NCBI RefSeq assembly: GCF_000969825.1 | Contig: NZ_KQ033919.1 | Coordinates: 2,329,788-2,393,787 of the forward strand | DNA from: Parabacteroides gordonii MS-1 = DSM 23371 | GTDB lineage: Bacteria > Bacteroidota > Bacteroidia > Bacteroidales > Tannerellaceae | Direction: 5' to 3' | DNA length: 64,000 bases | In this document: one piece after another, positions 45,581 through 55,163 of the stretch | How the letters are laid out: each line of letters begins with the position of its first letter | How positions within the stretch are numbered: position 1 is the stretch's first letter | Made by a program: the position numbers and the translations under genes | The notes under the pieces: generated by a model | Databases searched by the model: none | What the model saw: only the letters and a program-made list of their open reading frames with translations | Told to the model about the DNA's origin: nothing

Positions 45581-48500
45581 ACTTTTTACTACATAGAAGA
45601 ATAACGATCTCGATGCTGTTCATCGCACTGTCCCTGCTGGGCTATGTGTCGTATAAACAGCTTCCGGTGGAGTTATTGCCGAATGCCGAACTGCCGATGC
45701 TCTTTGTCCAGGTATCTTCCCAACAGGACATGGATCCTCAGTATGTGGAGTCGGAGGTGATCATTCCCCTCGAGGGAGCGATCAGTTCGATAGGCGGGGT
45801 GGATAAGATACAGTCGAATATCGACAGCCGGCAATCGAATATACAGGTAGATTTTAAGAATACGGTCAACTTCAAGATTACTTCCCTGCGCCTGCAGGAG
45901 AAGGTGAACGAGCTGGCGGCTACTTTCCCCGAGGGTTTTATGGTGCAGCTGCAGAAAGTGGATGTTTCGCAGCTGGCAAACAACTTCATGGTACTTCAGG
46001 TGCGTGGCTCGGGAGGGATAGACCGTGTGCGTAATATTGTAGATAAAGAGATCCGTTCCGACCTTGAGAATATCGACGGGGTAGCTTCCGTCAATGTCTA
46101 CGGCGGCCGGGAGAAAGCCATCGAGATACGGCTCAATCCCGAAGCTTGCCGGGCACTCGACCTCACTCCCTCGAAGATAAGCAGCCTGCTGACGCAAAAC
46201 ACACAGGACAAGGCCTTCGTGGGCTTTGTTGACGAGCCGGACAGTAAGTATTTCATCCATGTAAACTCGCTCTATACGGCGGTGAGCGACCTGGAGAACA
46301 TCGTCGTCGCCCCCGGCCCTGTGCTGCTGAAAGATGTCGGTACGGTCTTTTTCGACCTGAAGGAAGAAACCTCTTTCAGCCGTGTGAACGGGAAAGATGC
46401 CGTGTCCGTCGCCCTCACGAACGACTCGCAAGCCAACCTGATCGATCTGTCGCACCGCGCTACCGAAGCGATAGACAAGCTGAATAAGAAGCTGGAACAC
46501 CTCGATGTAGAAGTCGTGGTGCAGGAGAATACGGCCGAAACGATGGAGAATAATATCAATCAGATCATCAACCTGGCCCTGATAGGCGGTCTGCTGGCCG
46601 TGCTCATCCTCTGGCTCTTCCTGAAGAACCTGCGGCTCGTGTTCTTTATCGCCCTCTCGATCCCGATCTCGGTCTATACGGCTTTTAATTTCTTCTATGC
46701 TTTCGGGATAACGATCAACAGCCTGACGCTGGTCGGCATGGCACTGGCCATCGGGATGCTACTCGACAACAGTGTGGTGGTACTGGAGAACATCTACCGT
46801 CTCTCCGGCACCGGAGCTACGCCTGAGCGTTCTGTGACGCAGGGTACCCGGGAGGTGTGGCGCTCGATCGTGGCCGCTACGCTGACAACGGTAACGGTGT
46901 TCCTGCCTTTCGTCTTTTCCGATAATTTCATGATCAAGCTGATCGGGCATCATATCGGCGTCTCGATCATCTCGACCCTTACGATCTCCCTCTTTGTCGC
47001 CCTTCTTTTCATCCCGATGGCTACGTATACGTTGCTGCGGAAGAAGACGGGGCAAAGCGTGTTCTACGAGAAAGTCTCGATCGTACAGCGTCCCGTTCAG
47101 ATCTATCTGGTCTTTCTGAAGACTTGCATGCGTAATTCGGGGGTGACGATCATAGGTGCCATCATCCTGCTGTTTGCCACGCTGATCCTCTCCATCACGT
47201 TGAACGTCCAGCAGATGAAGGATGTCGACTCCGACCGTTTCAACATCTACGCTACGATGCAGACCGGCAGCACGCTCGACAACACCGACAAGGTCGTCAA
47301 GGTGATGGAGGAACGTCTGACCGACTTTCCGGAGATGAAAGACCTGATCTGCCGTATCCGTGAGACGGATGCCGTGCTTACCCTTGTCCTGAAAGACGAC
47401 TATACGAAAATAGGTAAACGTAAGATTGCCGATATCAAAGCCGATGTACAATCGAAGCTGGCCAACATCCAGGGAGTGGAAATATCCGTCAACGAGGCGA
47501 TGGGTGGAGGAGGAGGAGCTGGCTCGGCCATGAGTGGCCTGGGTAGCTTTATGCGCCTGCTGGGAATAGGCGATAACCGCGAACGGATCGTGATAAAAGG
47601 TTCCGACTTCGATGTGATGCAACTCGTAGCCGAAGATTTCCGCTATTACCTCGATGAGCAGGAGTTTATCCGTAACTCCAACGTTTCCTACAACCGCCGT
47701 CAGCCGGAGATACGGCTTGATTTTGATCCTATCCTGCTGACTTCCTACGATATTTCCCGTGCCAATATCTCTTCTGGACTGGCGGCGCTCAATTCGGAAT
47801 ACTCGTCCGGCTCTTCCTTCAAGGTGGGAGAGGATACCTATGATATCATTATCCGTAATGATGTCCCCGAAGCCGAAGAAGAGGAGGAGGAAACCGGGAA
47901 GAAAGATAAAACGATCGACGATCTGCGTGCCGTGCAGATACAGAATGCGGCCGGGGGATTGCATAACTTGCAGGATCTGGCCTCTATCAACTATGGCCGT
48001 GGACGTTCGCGTATCATGCGTGTCAATCAGGATAAGCAGATCGAGGTGTTCTATAACTTTTCCAAAGATGTGGAGTCGTCGAAAGACCTGCTGGAAGGCT
48101 ATCGTTCGGACATCGACCAGTTGGTGGCGGGGTATAACCTGCCTGCCGGGGTGGCGGTGGAGGTATTCCATGAGGAGGATCAGTTTGCCGACTTTAAGTT
48201 CCTGATCGTGGCCGCCTTTATATTGATCTTTATGATCCTGGCTTCGGTCTTCGAGTCGCTGGTGACGCCTTTTGTCCTGCTCTTCTCGATCCCGCTGGCT
48301 GCTATCGGTTCTCTGCTGGCCTTGCTGCTGACGGGCAACAGTCTCTTGAATGCCAATACGCTGACCGGCTTCCTGATTCTGCTGGGGGTGGTAGTGAACA
48401 ACGGTATCATCCTGATCGACTACTCCAATATCCTACGCCGGCAGGGATACCGCCGCAACCGGGCGCTGATGACAGCCGGCCTGTCGCGTATCCGCCCGAT

Positions 48501-50286
48501 CCTGATCACTTCGATTACGACCATCGTGGCTATGTTCCCGCTGGCGATGGGGGATGCGGAATATGCCGGGGCGATCGGTGCGCCGTTTGCCATCACGGTG
48601 ATAGGGGGGCTGGCCTTCTCCGCCTTGCTTACCCTGATCCTGATACCGACCGTCTGCATGGGATTGGAGAATACGTTGCAATGGTATCGTGGCCTGTCCC
48701 CTAAAATATGGATACTTCATCTGGTCTTGTTCCTGTTGGGGATTGCCTGTATCTGGTTGTATGCCGACGGTATGCTGTGGCAATCCATCTATCTGGTGCT
48801 GTTGGTGTTCGGTATTCCGGGCGTGACTTATTTTGCACAGACCAGCTTGCGCCGGGCCCGCTCGAAGGTGATCGATCCCGGAGAGGAAATACATATCTCT
48901 GTCCGCAACCTGGTGAAGATATACGACTGGCCGGGACGCTTCAGCCGCCAATGGAACAGCGGACTGCATATCCGCCGGCATCTGGGACTGGGCAACGAGT
49001 ACCGTTCCCTGAAAGACTTTGTGAATGTGATCTGGCAATTCGGAATGCTGCTCTTCGGAATCTATTTCACCTGGTTCTTTATCGACAACCGGCTGTGGAT
49101 ATTCCTGCTGTCGTTTGCCATTTATGCTACGATCCTTTACCTGTGGCGGAAAGTACGGGAGTATCTGTATTTCCGTTTTGCAGAGAGTAAGACGGTGAAG
49201 TATATCAATCGCGTGATCTTCTGGAGTATTCCGCCGGTTATCCTATTCATGTTATTCCTGAAGATGGATAATACGAATCTGGTCGGTGTAGTCGGTTTGT
49301 TATGGGCGTTCTGTATTGCCGTCTATATCTCCTCTCAATATCTGTATGAAAAGGAGATCAATATCGAACGTATCAAAGGACGTATGGCCGGATTGCGGCG
49401 TTCGTGGTTCCGCATGGTCAAGAGTATCCCGCTGATCGGTAAACAGCGCAAGCCGTTCAAAGCCCTTCGTGGAGTGTCTTTCGAAATCCGCACGGGGATG
49501 TTCGGTCTTCTGGGGCCTAACGGAGCCGGAAAGTCTACCCTGATGCGTGTGATCTGCGGTATCCTCGAACAGAGCTATGGCAGCATCTGGATCAATGGCC
49601 TGGATACCCGTATCTACCGCGAAGAACTGCAGAGCCTGATCGGTTTCCTGCCACAAGAATTCGGAACCTACGAGAATATGTCTTCCTGGGAGTTCCTCGA
49701 TTACCAGGCCATCCTGAAAGGCATTACAGATACCGCACTGCGTAACGAGCGGCTGGAATACGTCCTGAAAGCCGTCCACATGTACGAGCGGAAGGACGAC
49801 AAGATCGGCTCCTTTTCCGGCGGTATGAAACAGCGTATCGGTATTGCCCTGATCCTGCTTCACCTGCCGCGTATCCTGGTGGTGGATGAGCCTACGGCCG
49901 GACTCGACCCGCGTGAACGTATCCGTTTCCGTAACCTGCTGGTCGAACTGAGTCGTGACCGCATCGTGATCTTCTCCACCCATATTATCGAAGATATATC
50001 CAGTTCTTGCAGCCAGGTGGTAGTAATCAATAAGGGGGATCTGAAGTATTTCGGCGATCCGATCAATATGGTGGATATGGCTGCCGGCAAGGTATGGCAG
50101 TTCCATATCGGACGGGAAGAATTTGAGAAAGTATTGGATAAGACGATGGTAATCCATCATATCCAGGATGGCGATACGATACAGGTACGCTATCTTTCTG
50201 CCGTACCGCCTTATGAGGGTGCCGTACAGGTAGAACCGAACCTGGAAGATGCTTATCTCTGTCTACTAAAGAATATGAATGATTGA
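45577..50286 (+). CDS. RND permease fused to an ABC ATPase
   Basis: About 1,569 residues from ATG 45577 (the frame is open from 45541). Residues 1-1030 are a full RND permease: MNFLLHRRITISMLFIALSL, LAIGMLLDNSVVVLENIYRL and GVVVNNGIILIDYSNILRRQ. Extra membrane segments follow to ~1090. ISVRNLVKIY (about 1106) looks like the first strand of an ABC domain, but the rest of that domain resumes only at ~1294 (KALRGVSFEI). The ~185 residues between carry about four hydrophobic helices. The catalytic parts are intact: GPNGAGKST (~1311), FSGGMKQRIG (~1414), VVDEPTAGLDP (~1434) and FSTHIIED. The end resembles the operon's first ATPase. No stop or frameshift separates the halves. The ATPase probably drives the downstream permease. 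Confidence 0.88.
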   Translation: MNFLLHRRITISMLFIALSLLGYVSYKQLPVELLPNAELPMLFVQVSSQQDMDPQYVESEVIIPLEGAISSIGGVDKIQSNIDSRQSNIQVDFKNTVNFKITSLRLQEKVNELAATFPEGFMVQLQKVDVSQLANNFMVLQVRGSGGIDRVRNIVDKEIRSDLENIDGVASVNVYGGREKAIEIRLNPEACRALDLTPSKISSLLTQNTQDKAFVGFVDEPDSKYFIHVNSLYTAVSDLENIVVAPGPVLLKDVGTVFFDLKEETSFSRVNGKDAVSVALTNDSQANLIDLSHRATEAIDKLNKKLEHLDVEVVVQENTAETMENNINQIINLALIGGLLAVLILWLFLKNLRLVFFIALSIPISVYTAFNFFYAFGITINSLTLVGMALAIGMLLDNSVVVLENIYRLSGTGATPERSVTQGTREVWRSIVAATLTTVTVFLPFVFSDNFMIKLIGHHIGVSIISTLTISLFVALLFIPMATYTLLRKKTGQSVFYEKVSIVQRPVQIYLVFLKTCMRNSGVTIIGAIILLFATLILSITLNVQQMKDVDSDRFNIYATMQTGSTLDNTDKVVKVMEERLTDFPEMKDLICRIRETDAVLTLVLKDDYTKIGKRKIADIKADVQSKLANIQGVEISVNEAMGGGGGAGSAMSGLGSFMRLLGIGDNRERIVIKGSDFDVMQLVAEDFRYYLDEQEFIRNSNVSYNRRQPEIRLDFDPILLTSYDISRANISSGLAALNSEYSSGSSFKVGEDTYDIIIRNDVPEAEEEEEETGKKDKTIDDLRAVQIQNAAGGLHNLQDLASINYGRGRSRIMRVNQDKQIEVFYNFSKDVESSKDLLEGYRSDIDQLVAGYNLPAGVAVEVFHEEDQFADFKFLIVAAFILIFMILASVFESLVTPFVLLFSIPLAAIGSLLALLLTGNSLLNANTLTGFLILLGVVVNNGIILIDYSNILRRQGYRRNRALMTAGLSRIRPILITSITTIVAMFPLAMGDAEYAGAIGAPFAITVIGGLAFSALLTLILIPTVCMGLENTLQWYRGLSPKIWILHLVLFLLGIACIWLYADGMLWQSIYLVLLVFGIPGVTYFAQTSLRRARSKVIDPGEEIHISVRNLVKIYDWPGRFSRQWNSGLHIRRHLGLGNEYRSLKDFVNVIWQFGMLLFGIYFTWFFIDNRLWIFLLSFAIYATILYLWRKVREYLYFRFAESKTVKYINRVIFWSIPPVILFMLFLKMDNTNLVGVVGLLWAFCIAVYISSQYLYEKEINIERIKGRMAGLRRSWFRMVKSIPLIGKQRKPFKALRGVSFEIRTGMFGLLGPNGAGKSTLMRVICGILEQSYGSIWINGLDTRIYREELQSLIGFLPQEFGTYENMSSWEFLDYQAILKGITDTALRNERLEYVLKAVHMYERKDDKIGSFSGGMKQRIGIALILLHLPRILVVDEPTAGLDPRERIRFRNLLVELSRDRIVIFSTHIIEDISSSCSQVVVINKGDLKYFGDPINMVDMAAGKVWQFHIGREEFEKVLDKTMVIHHIQDGDTIQVRYLSAVPPYEGAVQVEPNLEDAYLCLLKNMND

Positions 50287-51001
50287 TATGACAACGAAAC
50301 AACTCATACAACTGCTACCTAAAGTAGTGAAATACAACTTGAAGATCATCTTTGCCGGGAAGTTCATCTGGTTCCTGGTGGCGGCGTTTGTCTTCTTTGC
50401 CTATTTTATGTTTCAGGTGGCCTGGAACCGTTCGGAGATTAACGAAGGGGTGATTTATAACCTGCTGATGTTCCCATGCGTCCTGCTTGTCTTCTATCCT
50501 GCTGTATTCGGCATCCAGAACGATGAGGACAACCGGATACTGGAAATCCTTTTCGGTATCCCTGACTATAAGTACAAGGTGTGGGGAGTGCGTCTGCTGA
50601 TGATCTATGTGGCGATCTTCTTTATCCTTGTGGCTTTTTCGTATGTGGCGACCTTGTTGCTCTATCCGGTCAACCCGTTTGAGATGTCCATCCAGTTGAT
50701 GTTTCCGCTGGTCTTTTTCGGTAATCTGGCCTTTATGCTCTCCACGATTACCCGTAGCGGCAATGGGACAGCGGTATTAACGATCATCCTGGCAATTCTT
50801 CTCCTGATAACCAGTGAGATGGATTTCATAGAGCGTTCCTTCTGGAATATCCTGCTGAACCCGTTCAAAGTCCCTGAAAACTTCCTTCCGGTGATCTGGG
50901 AAAGCCTGATCATTAAGAGCCGCATCTTCCTTTTTACAGGCGGCCTGGTATGGATGATGATAGGGTTACTGAATTTGCAGAAGAGAGAGAGGTTTATATA
51001 A
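50279..51001 (+). CDS. ABC-2-type permease, last gene of hybrid export operon
   Basis: A 240-residue membrane protein with about six helices (IFAGKFIWFLVAAFVFFAYFM, LLMIYVAIFFILVAFSYVAT, GNGTAVLTIILAILLLITSE and others), resembling ABC-2-type permease subunits. It overlaps the RND-ABC fusion stop by 8 bases if ATG 50279 is used; ATG 50288 (MTTKQLIQLLPK) is equally plausible. It lacks its own ATPase, so the C-terminal ABC domain of the fusion protein is the natural partner. A strong hairpin ends the operon just after its stop. Confidence 0.83.
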   Translation: MIDMTTKQLIQLLPKVVKYNLKIIFAGKFIWFLVAAFVFFAYFMFQVAWNRSEINEGVIYNLLMFPCVLLVFYPAVFGIQNDEDNRILEILFGIPDYKYKVWGVRLLMIYVAIFFILVAFSYVATLLLYPVNPFEMSIQLMFPLVFFGNLAFMLSTITRSGNGTAVLTIILAILLLITSEMDFIERSFWNILLNPFKVPENFLPVIWESLIIKSRIFLFTGGLVWMMIGLLNLQKRERFI

Positions 51002-51006
51002 TAGAA

Positions 51007-51052
51007 GGCCCGGATAGTAAGTATCTTATGAAGATATCCTATTATCCGGGCC
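51007..51052. terminator. Hairpin terminator after the export operon
   Basis: GGCCCGGATA (51007-51016) pairs exactly with TATCCGGGCC (51043-51052), and the interior continues the stem (TATCTT-ATG-AAGATA), making a nearly perfect 46-base palindrome. The following tract AAATGTTTATTG is only moderately T-rich. It may serve both the operon and the convergent small genes. Confidence 0.75.
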
Positions 51053-51069
51053 AAATGTTTATTGTTAGC

Positions 51070-51180
51070 TTAACTGTTTCTCTCTAACCAATCTCTGCCT
51101 TTCTTAGTTTTAAAAAGGAAGATATACCCTATAAGGGCAGCTGCTCCCAAAAGAGAATATAAAAATAAAGCTGGTCCCAT
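51070..51180 (-). CDS. 36-residue single-span membrane protein
   Basis: A tiny ORF starting ATG at 51180 (MGPALFLYSLLGAAALIGYI...) and ending at TAA 51070-51072. One hydrophobic helix (about residues 4-23) is followed by a basic tail (FKTKKGRDWLERNS), giving a normal inside-positive topology. It begins 2 bases after the stop of the 84-residue membrane protein upstream, a spacing that favours a real, co-transcribed gene. I do not recognise a family with certainty and propose no function. Confidence 0.55.
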   Translation of the reverse strand: MGPALFLYSLLGAAALIGYIFLFKTKKGRDWLERNS

Positions 51181-51182
51181 AT

Positions 51183-51437
51183 TTATTTCTTTTTAAAGAT
51201 TAATACTCCAAATCCCAACATAAAGAAGATTATAGCTAAACTTATAGCCGCTGCTATTACCACATATTTATCGGAATTAAGTTGTAAGACTGTTGTAATA
51301 ACAGCTCCTCCGATTACTAATTTCGATACATCCAATAAGTATCTTCCCAATTCTTTAGAAATACTTATTCTCTCTTTCCGTATCTGCTCCTGTATGACAG
51401 GAACAGGTACAATCCTTGTCTTTCGTCTATTCTTCAT
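51183..51437 (-). CDS. 84-residue two-span membrane protein (DUF6722-like)
   Basis: A basic N-terminus (MKNRRKTRIVPVPVIQEQIR) leads to ISKELGRYLLDVSKLVIGGAV, then two hydrophobic segments (about residues 38-53 and 59-80) and a KKK end. KELGxYLLDVxK followed by two helices is the pattern of small Bacteroidota proteins annotated DUF6722, of unknown function. A perfect -7 box lies 23 bases upstream, and the 36-residue gene follows by 2 bases. Confidence 0.65.
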   Translation of the reverse strand: MKNRRKTRIVPVPVIQEQIRKERISISKELGRYLLDVSKLVIGGAVITTVLQLNSDKYVVIAAAISLAIIFFMLGFGVLIFKKK

Positions 51438-51459
51438 AGTTAAATAATTTTGTTACAGG

Positions 51460-51467
51460 CAAAGATA
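51460..51467 (-). promoter_or_regulatory. Promoter -7 box for the small membrane-protein pair
   Basis: Minus-strand TATCTTTG is an exact TAnnTTTG match, 23 bases before the start at 51437. Confidence 0.6.
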
Positions 51468-51507
51468 GGATATATTCTTGAAAGAGTGCAGGAACAACTG
51501 CTAAAAT

Positions 51508-53049
51508 TTATATCTCATCCGGCCAGGGACAAGGCTTGCCGGTTGCCTTAAACGACGGGCGCTGTGCTTCCATCTTACGCAGCTGCTTTCCTAAGTCTTT
51601 GGATAGTTTTTTTACCATCTTTGGGTTGGCTGCGGACAGGTCGTTCTTTTCGCCTATATCGTCAGGGATATTGAATAACTCTTTCTTTCCAGTTTCGTAA
51701 TAGTAGATCAGCTTCCAGTCACCCTGACGGATCGTGCAAGTTGCTCCGATACCCGGGCCGGTATTTCCCCAAAGGTTCGGGAAGTTCCAGTAAAGGCTGC
51801 GTCCTTTGGAAGGGTCGCCGGTGTTGGTCAGTAACGGCATGAAGCTGACACCGTCGACAGGCTGGATCGTTTTGTACTTCTTTACGCCTGCCATTTCGAG
51901 GATGGTCGGGAAGAAGTCTTCGATGATCAGATACTTGTCGCATTTCGTCTGCGGCTGTACTTTCCCCGGCCAGCTGACGATCATCGGTTCGCGTACGCCT
52001 CCTTCATAGGCGGAACCTTTACCGCTGTTGAGGGGAGAGTTTTGTGTATGCGGTTTGCCGTCACGCCATTCCGGTTCGGCAGCCAGGCCACCATTGTCGG
52101 ACATAAAGAGGATAATGGTGTTATCAGCCAGGTTGTTCTTTTCCAGATAATTCATGATGTCGCCCAGGCTCTTATCCATTCCTTCGATCAGGGCGGCATA
52201 AGCCGCTTCCTTTTCCCCCAGGCCTTTATCGATATACTTCTGATAAAAGCGCATATCCTTGTCGATCGGAACATGGATGGCATAGTGCGACATATAGAGG
52301 AAGAACGGCTGGTCGTATTGCTGTGCCTTATCCAATGCTTTGGTTGCTTCCTGTGTCAGTGCTTCGGTGATGAATATATCTTTGCCCCAGTATTTATCCA
52401 GTCCGGGGACGGCAAACCACGGGCTCGGTTTTCCATCCGTACGGTTACCGAAGTTAGCTTCACCGAGATAGCTCGCCAGACCACCCCCGGCATGTCCGGC
52501 GATGTTTACTTCAAAGCCGAAGTGATAAGGGTTTTCGCCCGGAGTATCTACTGCCCCCCAGTGGGCCTTACCGCAATGGATGGTATGATAGCCGTTATCT
52601 TTCAGTATCTGAGCCATAGAAGTAACCTGATAGGTATGTTCGATACCCGGCACTTCACAGATACCGTTCACGTTCCAGTCCGGTAGTTCCAGTACATCGC
52701 TTTTACGGTCGGTGGAAGCATTCTTGGGATAGGTCCAGTTCGTTACCCGGTGGCGGCCGGCATTCATTCCGGTATAGAGACTGCAACGGCTGGGTGAACT
52801 GATACTCGACGCATACGCTTGTGTGAACATCATCCCCTGACGGGCCAGACGTTCCATATTCGGCGTTTCGTAGACCTCGTTGTAATGTGTCTTTTCCTTC
52901 CAGAAAGGAAGGGAGGTATCCTGCCAACCCATATCATCCACAAGGAATAGAATGATATTCGGCCGTTCCTGTATCTTGGAAGCTTTTGTCTGGCCTGTCG
53001 TCCCTACTAAGGGAAGTGCGGCCAGGGATAGAAGTAGGCTCTTGTTCAT
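51508..53049 (-). CDS. Sulfatase (serine-type, S1 family), glycan locus
   Basis: About 513 residues from ATG 53049, where MNKSLLLSLAALPLVGTTGQ forms a signal peptide; the open frame runs on to 53262 without conserved sequence. RPNIILFLVDDMGWQDTSL carries the metal-binding Asp pair. SSPSRCSLYTG is the S-x-P-S-R motif whose Ser must be converted to formylglycine by an anaerobic sulfatase-maturating enzyme, encoded elsewhere. MSDNGGLAAEPEWRDG and GKGSAYEGGVREPMIVSWPG are later active-site strands. It should act in the periplasm removing sulfate from a glycan. Last gene of the minus-strand locus. The S1 subfamily cannot be assigned by eye. Confidence 0.9.
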   Translation of the reverse strand: MNKSLLLSLAALPLVGTTGQTKASKIQERPNIILFLVDDMGWQDTSLPFWKEKTHYNEVYETPNMERLARQGMMFTQAYASSISSPSRCSLYTGMNAGRHRVTNWTYPKNASTDRKSDVLELPDWNVNGICEVPGIEHTYQVTSMAQILKDNGYHTIHCGKAHWGAVDTPGENPYHFGFEVNIAGHAGGGLASYLGEANFGNRTDGKPSPWFAVPGLDKYWGKDIFITEALTQEATKALDKAQQYDQPFFLYMSHYAIHVPIDKDMRFYQKYIDKGLGEKEAAYAALIEGMDKSLGDIMNYLEKNNLADNTIILFMSDNGGLAAEPEWRDGKPHTQNSPLNSGKGSAYEGGVREPMIVSWPGKVQPQTKCDKYLIIEDFFPTILEMAGVKKYKTIQPVDGVSFMPLLTNTGDPSKGRSLYWNFPNLWGNTGPGIGATCTIRQGDWKLIYYYETGKKELFNIPDDIGEKNDLSAANPKMVKKLSKDLGKQLRKMEAQRPSFKATGKPCPWPDEI

Positions 53050-53066
53050 GATCGTATGTTTTTGGA

Positions 53067-55156
53067 TTATTGTTTGTTTATTGTTATTTCTCCCGGATGA
53101 CTGACCGGTATGGTACGTAATTCCTGCTGACTGTTTCCTTCCGCCCATACCCGGAGATTGCCCGGACAAAGGACGTTCAACTTTAACTGCTTGGAACTGG
53201 AGAAGATGACCTCGACTGTGGCCGGCGAGAGGAACTTCTCCTGTATTCCTACCATAGCCCATCCGTTACGGATCGGGCAAAGATGGAACAGGCGGTCTGT
53301 AAAGCCTTCCAATGCTATCTGCTTATCGGCAGTCAACACTTCTGCCGTTTGCTTTTCCCAGTCGTATAATAAGATACGTTCTGCCTGGGGAGCAGCTTTC
53401 CCGCTCATTGTTTCCCGGAGAGAATAATCCGCCGGACTGATTGTTGTTTCCACCTGGTGATGGGAAGGCGATGTATTCAGGTTATAACAGATCAGCGACA
53501 CTGCTTCGTTTCCTGTCGGAGCAAATACCCGGTACGCCTTTCCGTCCTTCAGCGGATTGGTTATCACCGACTCGGGTGTCGGTATGGCAGGCGCTTCGGG
53601 ACGGAATATTCTGCCCTCTTCATCGATCAGCGGCAGGATATTCTCTTTTACGAAATCAACCGGAGAGTCCGATAAATAGACCGGGCCACCGGAGATCGCT
53701 TTCGAGCGGGCCATCAGACTACCACAGATAGTATCGCTCGAATGAAACATATCATGGTCGGGCCAAACGGTTTGTCCTTGCAGTAATGTATTGGTATAAG
53801 ACTGGAACAGATGCGATTTGGCCATGTCTTCATCATATTTCTTATAATCGATGCTGACGCGGGCCAGGTTGCTGTATTGCGTATGATCGATATTCAGGAT
53901 ATTCTGCGCCATACAATTCATCAGTCCGACCTGCTGGTTGTGTGTTTGTTCTTCCAGCGCCAGGTTGCAGGCCTTGGCTTGCCGTATCACTTCCGTATTA
54001 CCCATATAAAGAGGTAGCAGGAAAGACTGGTTGTCTATCTTCAGAAAGTCGAAGCCATAGTCTTTCAGCGTTCCGATATAATATTGATAGAATGTCCCGA
54101 TATTCTCTTTGCTTTTGCCGGGAAGCATACTGCCGTTGTAGGAATAAAGGGTTTCTTTAATCTTTTCCGGGAAATCGTTTTCAGGCGATATCCCCATCCA
54201 GTAACCGCAGAAGTTATACCATAACCCCATCCATTTTATCTTATCTTCTTTCTTCCGGGAGATAATATTCTTCCATCCGTTTGGGAACCGTTCTTTATCC
54301 GGCACGAAGCTCGTCAGCTGGCGGTTCTTGTTTGCCAGGTGTCCGTCGTCTATGAGAACGTAACGGATAGGAAGGCCGGATGCCTCGATGCCGTCCAGGT
54401 CGTTCAGCATCTTGGTCTCGTCTATATCGAAATGATAATGTTCCCAGGAGCACCAGCCCAGGTAGTTGAAGGCTTCGAAGTAACCTTTGTCCGTTCTTTT
54501 CTGCAAAGCCGATACTTCCCGGTTACCGATCAGTGCGGTATATGCCTTATGGATCGCATCGTAAACCGTTTTCCCTTTTTCCGCCAGCAGGACAGGAGCT
54601 TGCGAAGCCAGGTTGTCAGTCCCTAACGTAGACAGGTAGACAGGTAGACAGTCAGCGAACCGTCCTTATTCACCTGAAACCAACTGATACTATTCTCTCC
54701 GGCCACTGCTTTGGCAAAGAGAAACTCTCCGTCAGCCAGTTCCAGCAACAGGGCATCACTCAGCACGGAAGGAGCCCCGTTGGACGGGATACCCGGATAA
54801 GCCTCTTGTGTCAAATCATCCAGTCGGTTGAATACCCAAGGTAATAACCTATTCGTATTGTTCGGCCATTGGTAATCGTCCGGCCGACTATCGCGGCTGA
54901 AGAAGATACCCTGTTTATAGGCCGGTATCTTTATTCGATAGGAAACTGTTTGCTGTTTCCCCGGAATATTCTTTTCATAATATATTGGTGTTTGCTGCGT
55001 TCCCAACCCGATAGAATGCTCCATCTGAGAAGCTGTAACGTCAGTAAACATCTTTCCCTTTTCATAAACAAAGGAAGTCTGTCCTGTAAGACCGGGGCAA
55101 ACCCATGCTGCACCACTCAGGATCAATGTCAACAGATATGTCTTATTCCTTGTCAT
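53067..55156 (-). pseudogene. GH36-like (Sip1/raffinose-synthase type) alpha-galactosidase gene, frameshifted at an 8-bp repeat
   Basis: Two frames form one gene. The first part starts ATG 55156 (signal MTRNKTYLLTLILSGAAWVC) and runs to YLSTCLR and a stop at 54623. The second resumes in another frame and contains FNYLGWCSWEHYHFDID, RYVLIDDGHLANKN, the likely nucleophile in DFLKIDNQS and the likely acid/base in VWPDHDMFHSSD, ending 53067. The switch falls in three tandem copies of GTAGACAG (54628-54651). With two copies the reading would be TVYLSTLGTDNLASQ and the whole ~695-residue protein would be open. Intact, it would release alpha-galactose or a related sugar in the periplasm. It may be a phase-variable or recently broken gene, or a sequencing error. 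Confidence 0.83.
54628..54651. repeat. Three tandem copies of GTAGACAG
   Basis: Exact 8-bp units at 54628-54635, 54636-54643 and 54644-54651 inside the GH36-like gene. Because 8 is not a multiple of 3, each gain or loss shifts the frame, as in slipped-strand contingency loci. Confidence 0.9.
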
Positions 55157-55163
55157 TCCTTTG

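Noticed and set aside
46759..48171. 470-codon minus-strand frame opposite the RND-ABC fusion
   Set aside because: Same kind of shadow of a long well-supported gene; low-complexity His/Arg/Asp-rich composition.
53050..53262. 71-residue N-terminal extension of the sulfatase
   Set aside because: It overlaps the 3' end of the GH36-like gene on the same strand and precedes a clean signal peptide at 53049.
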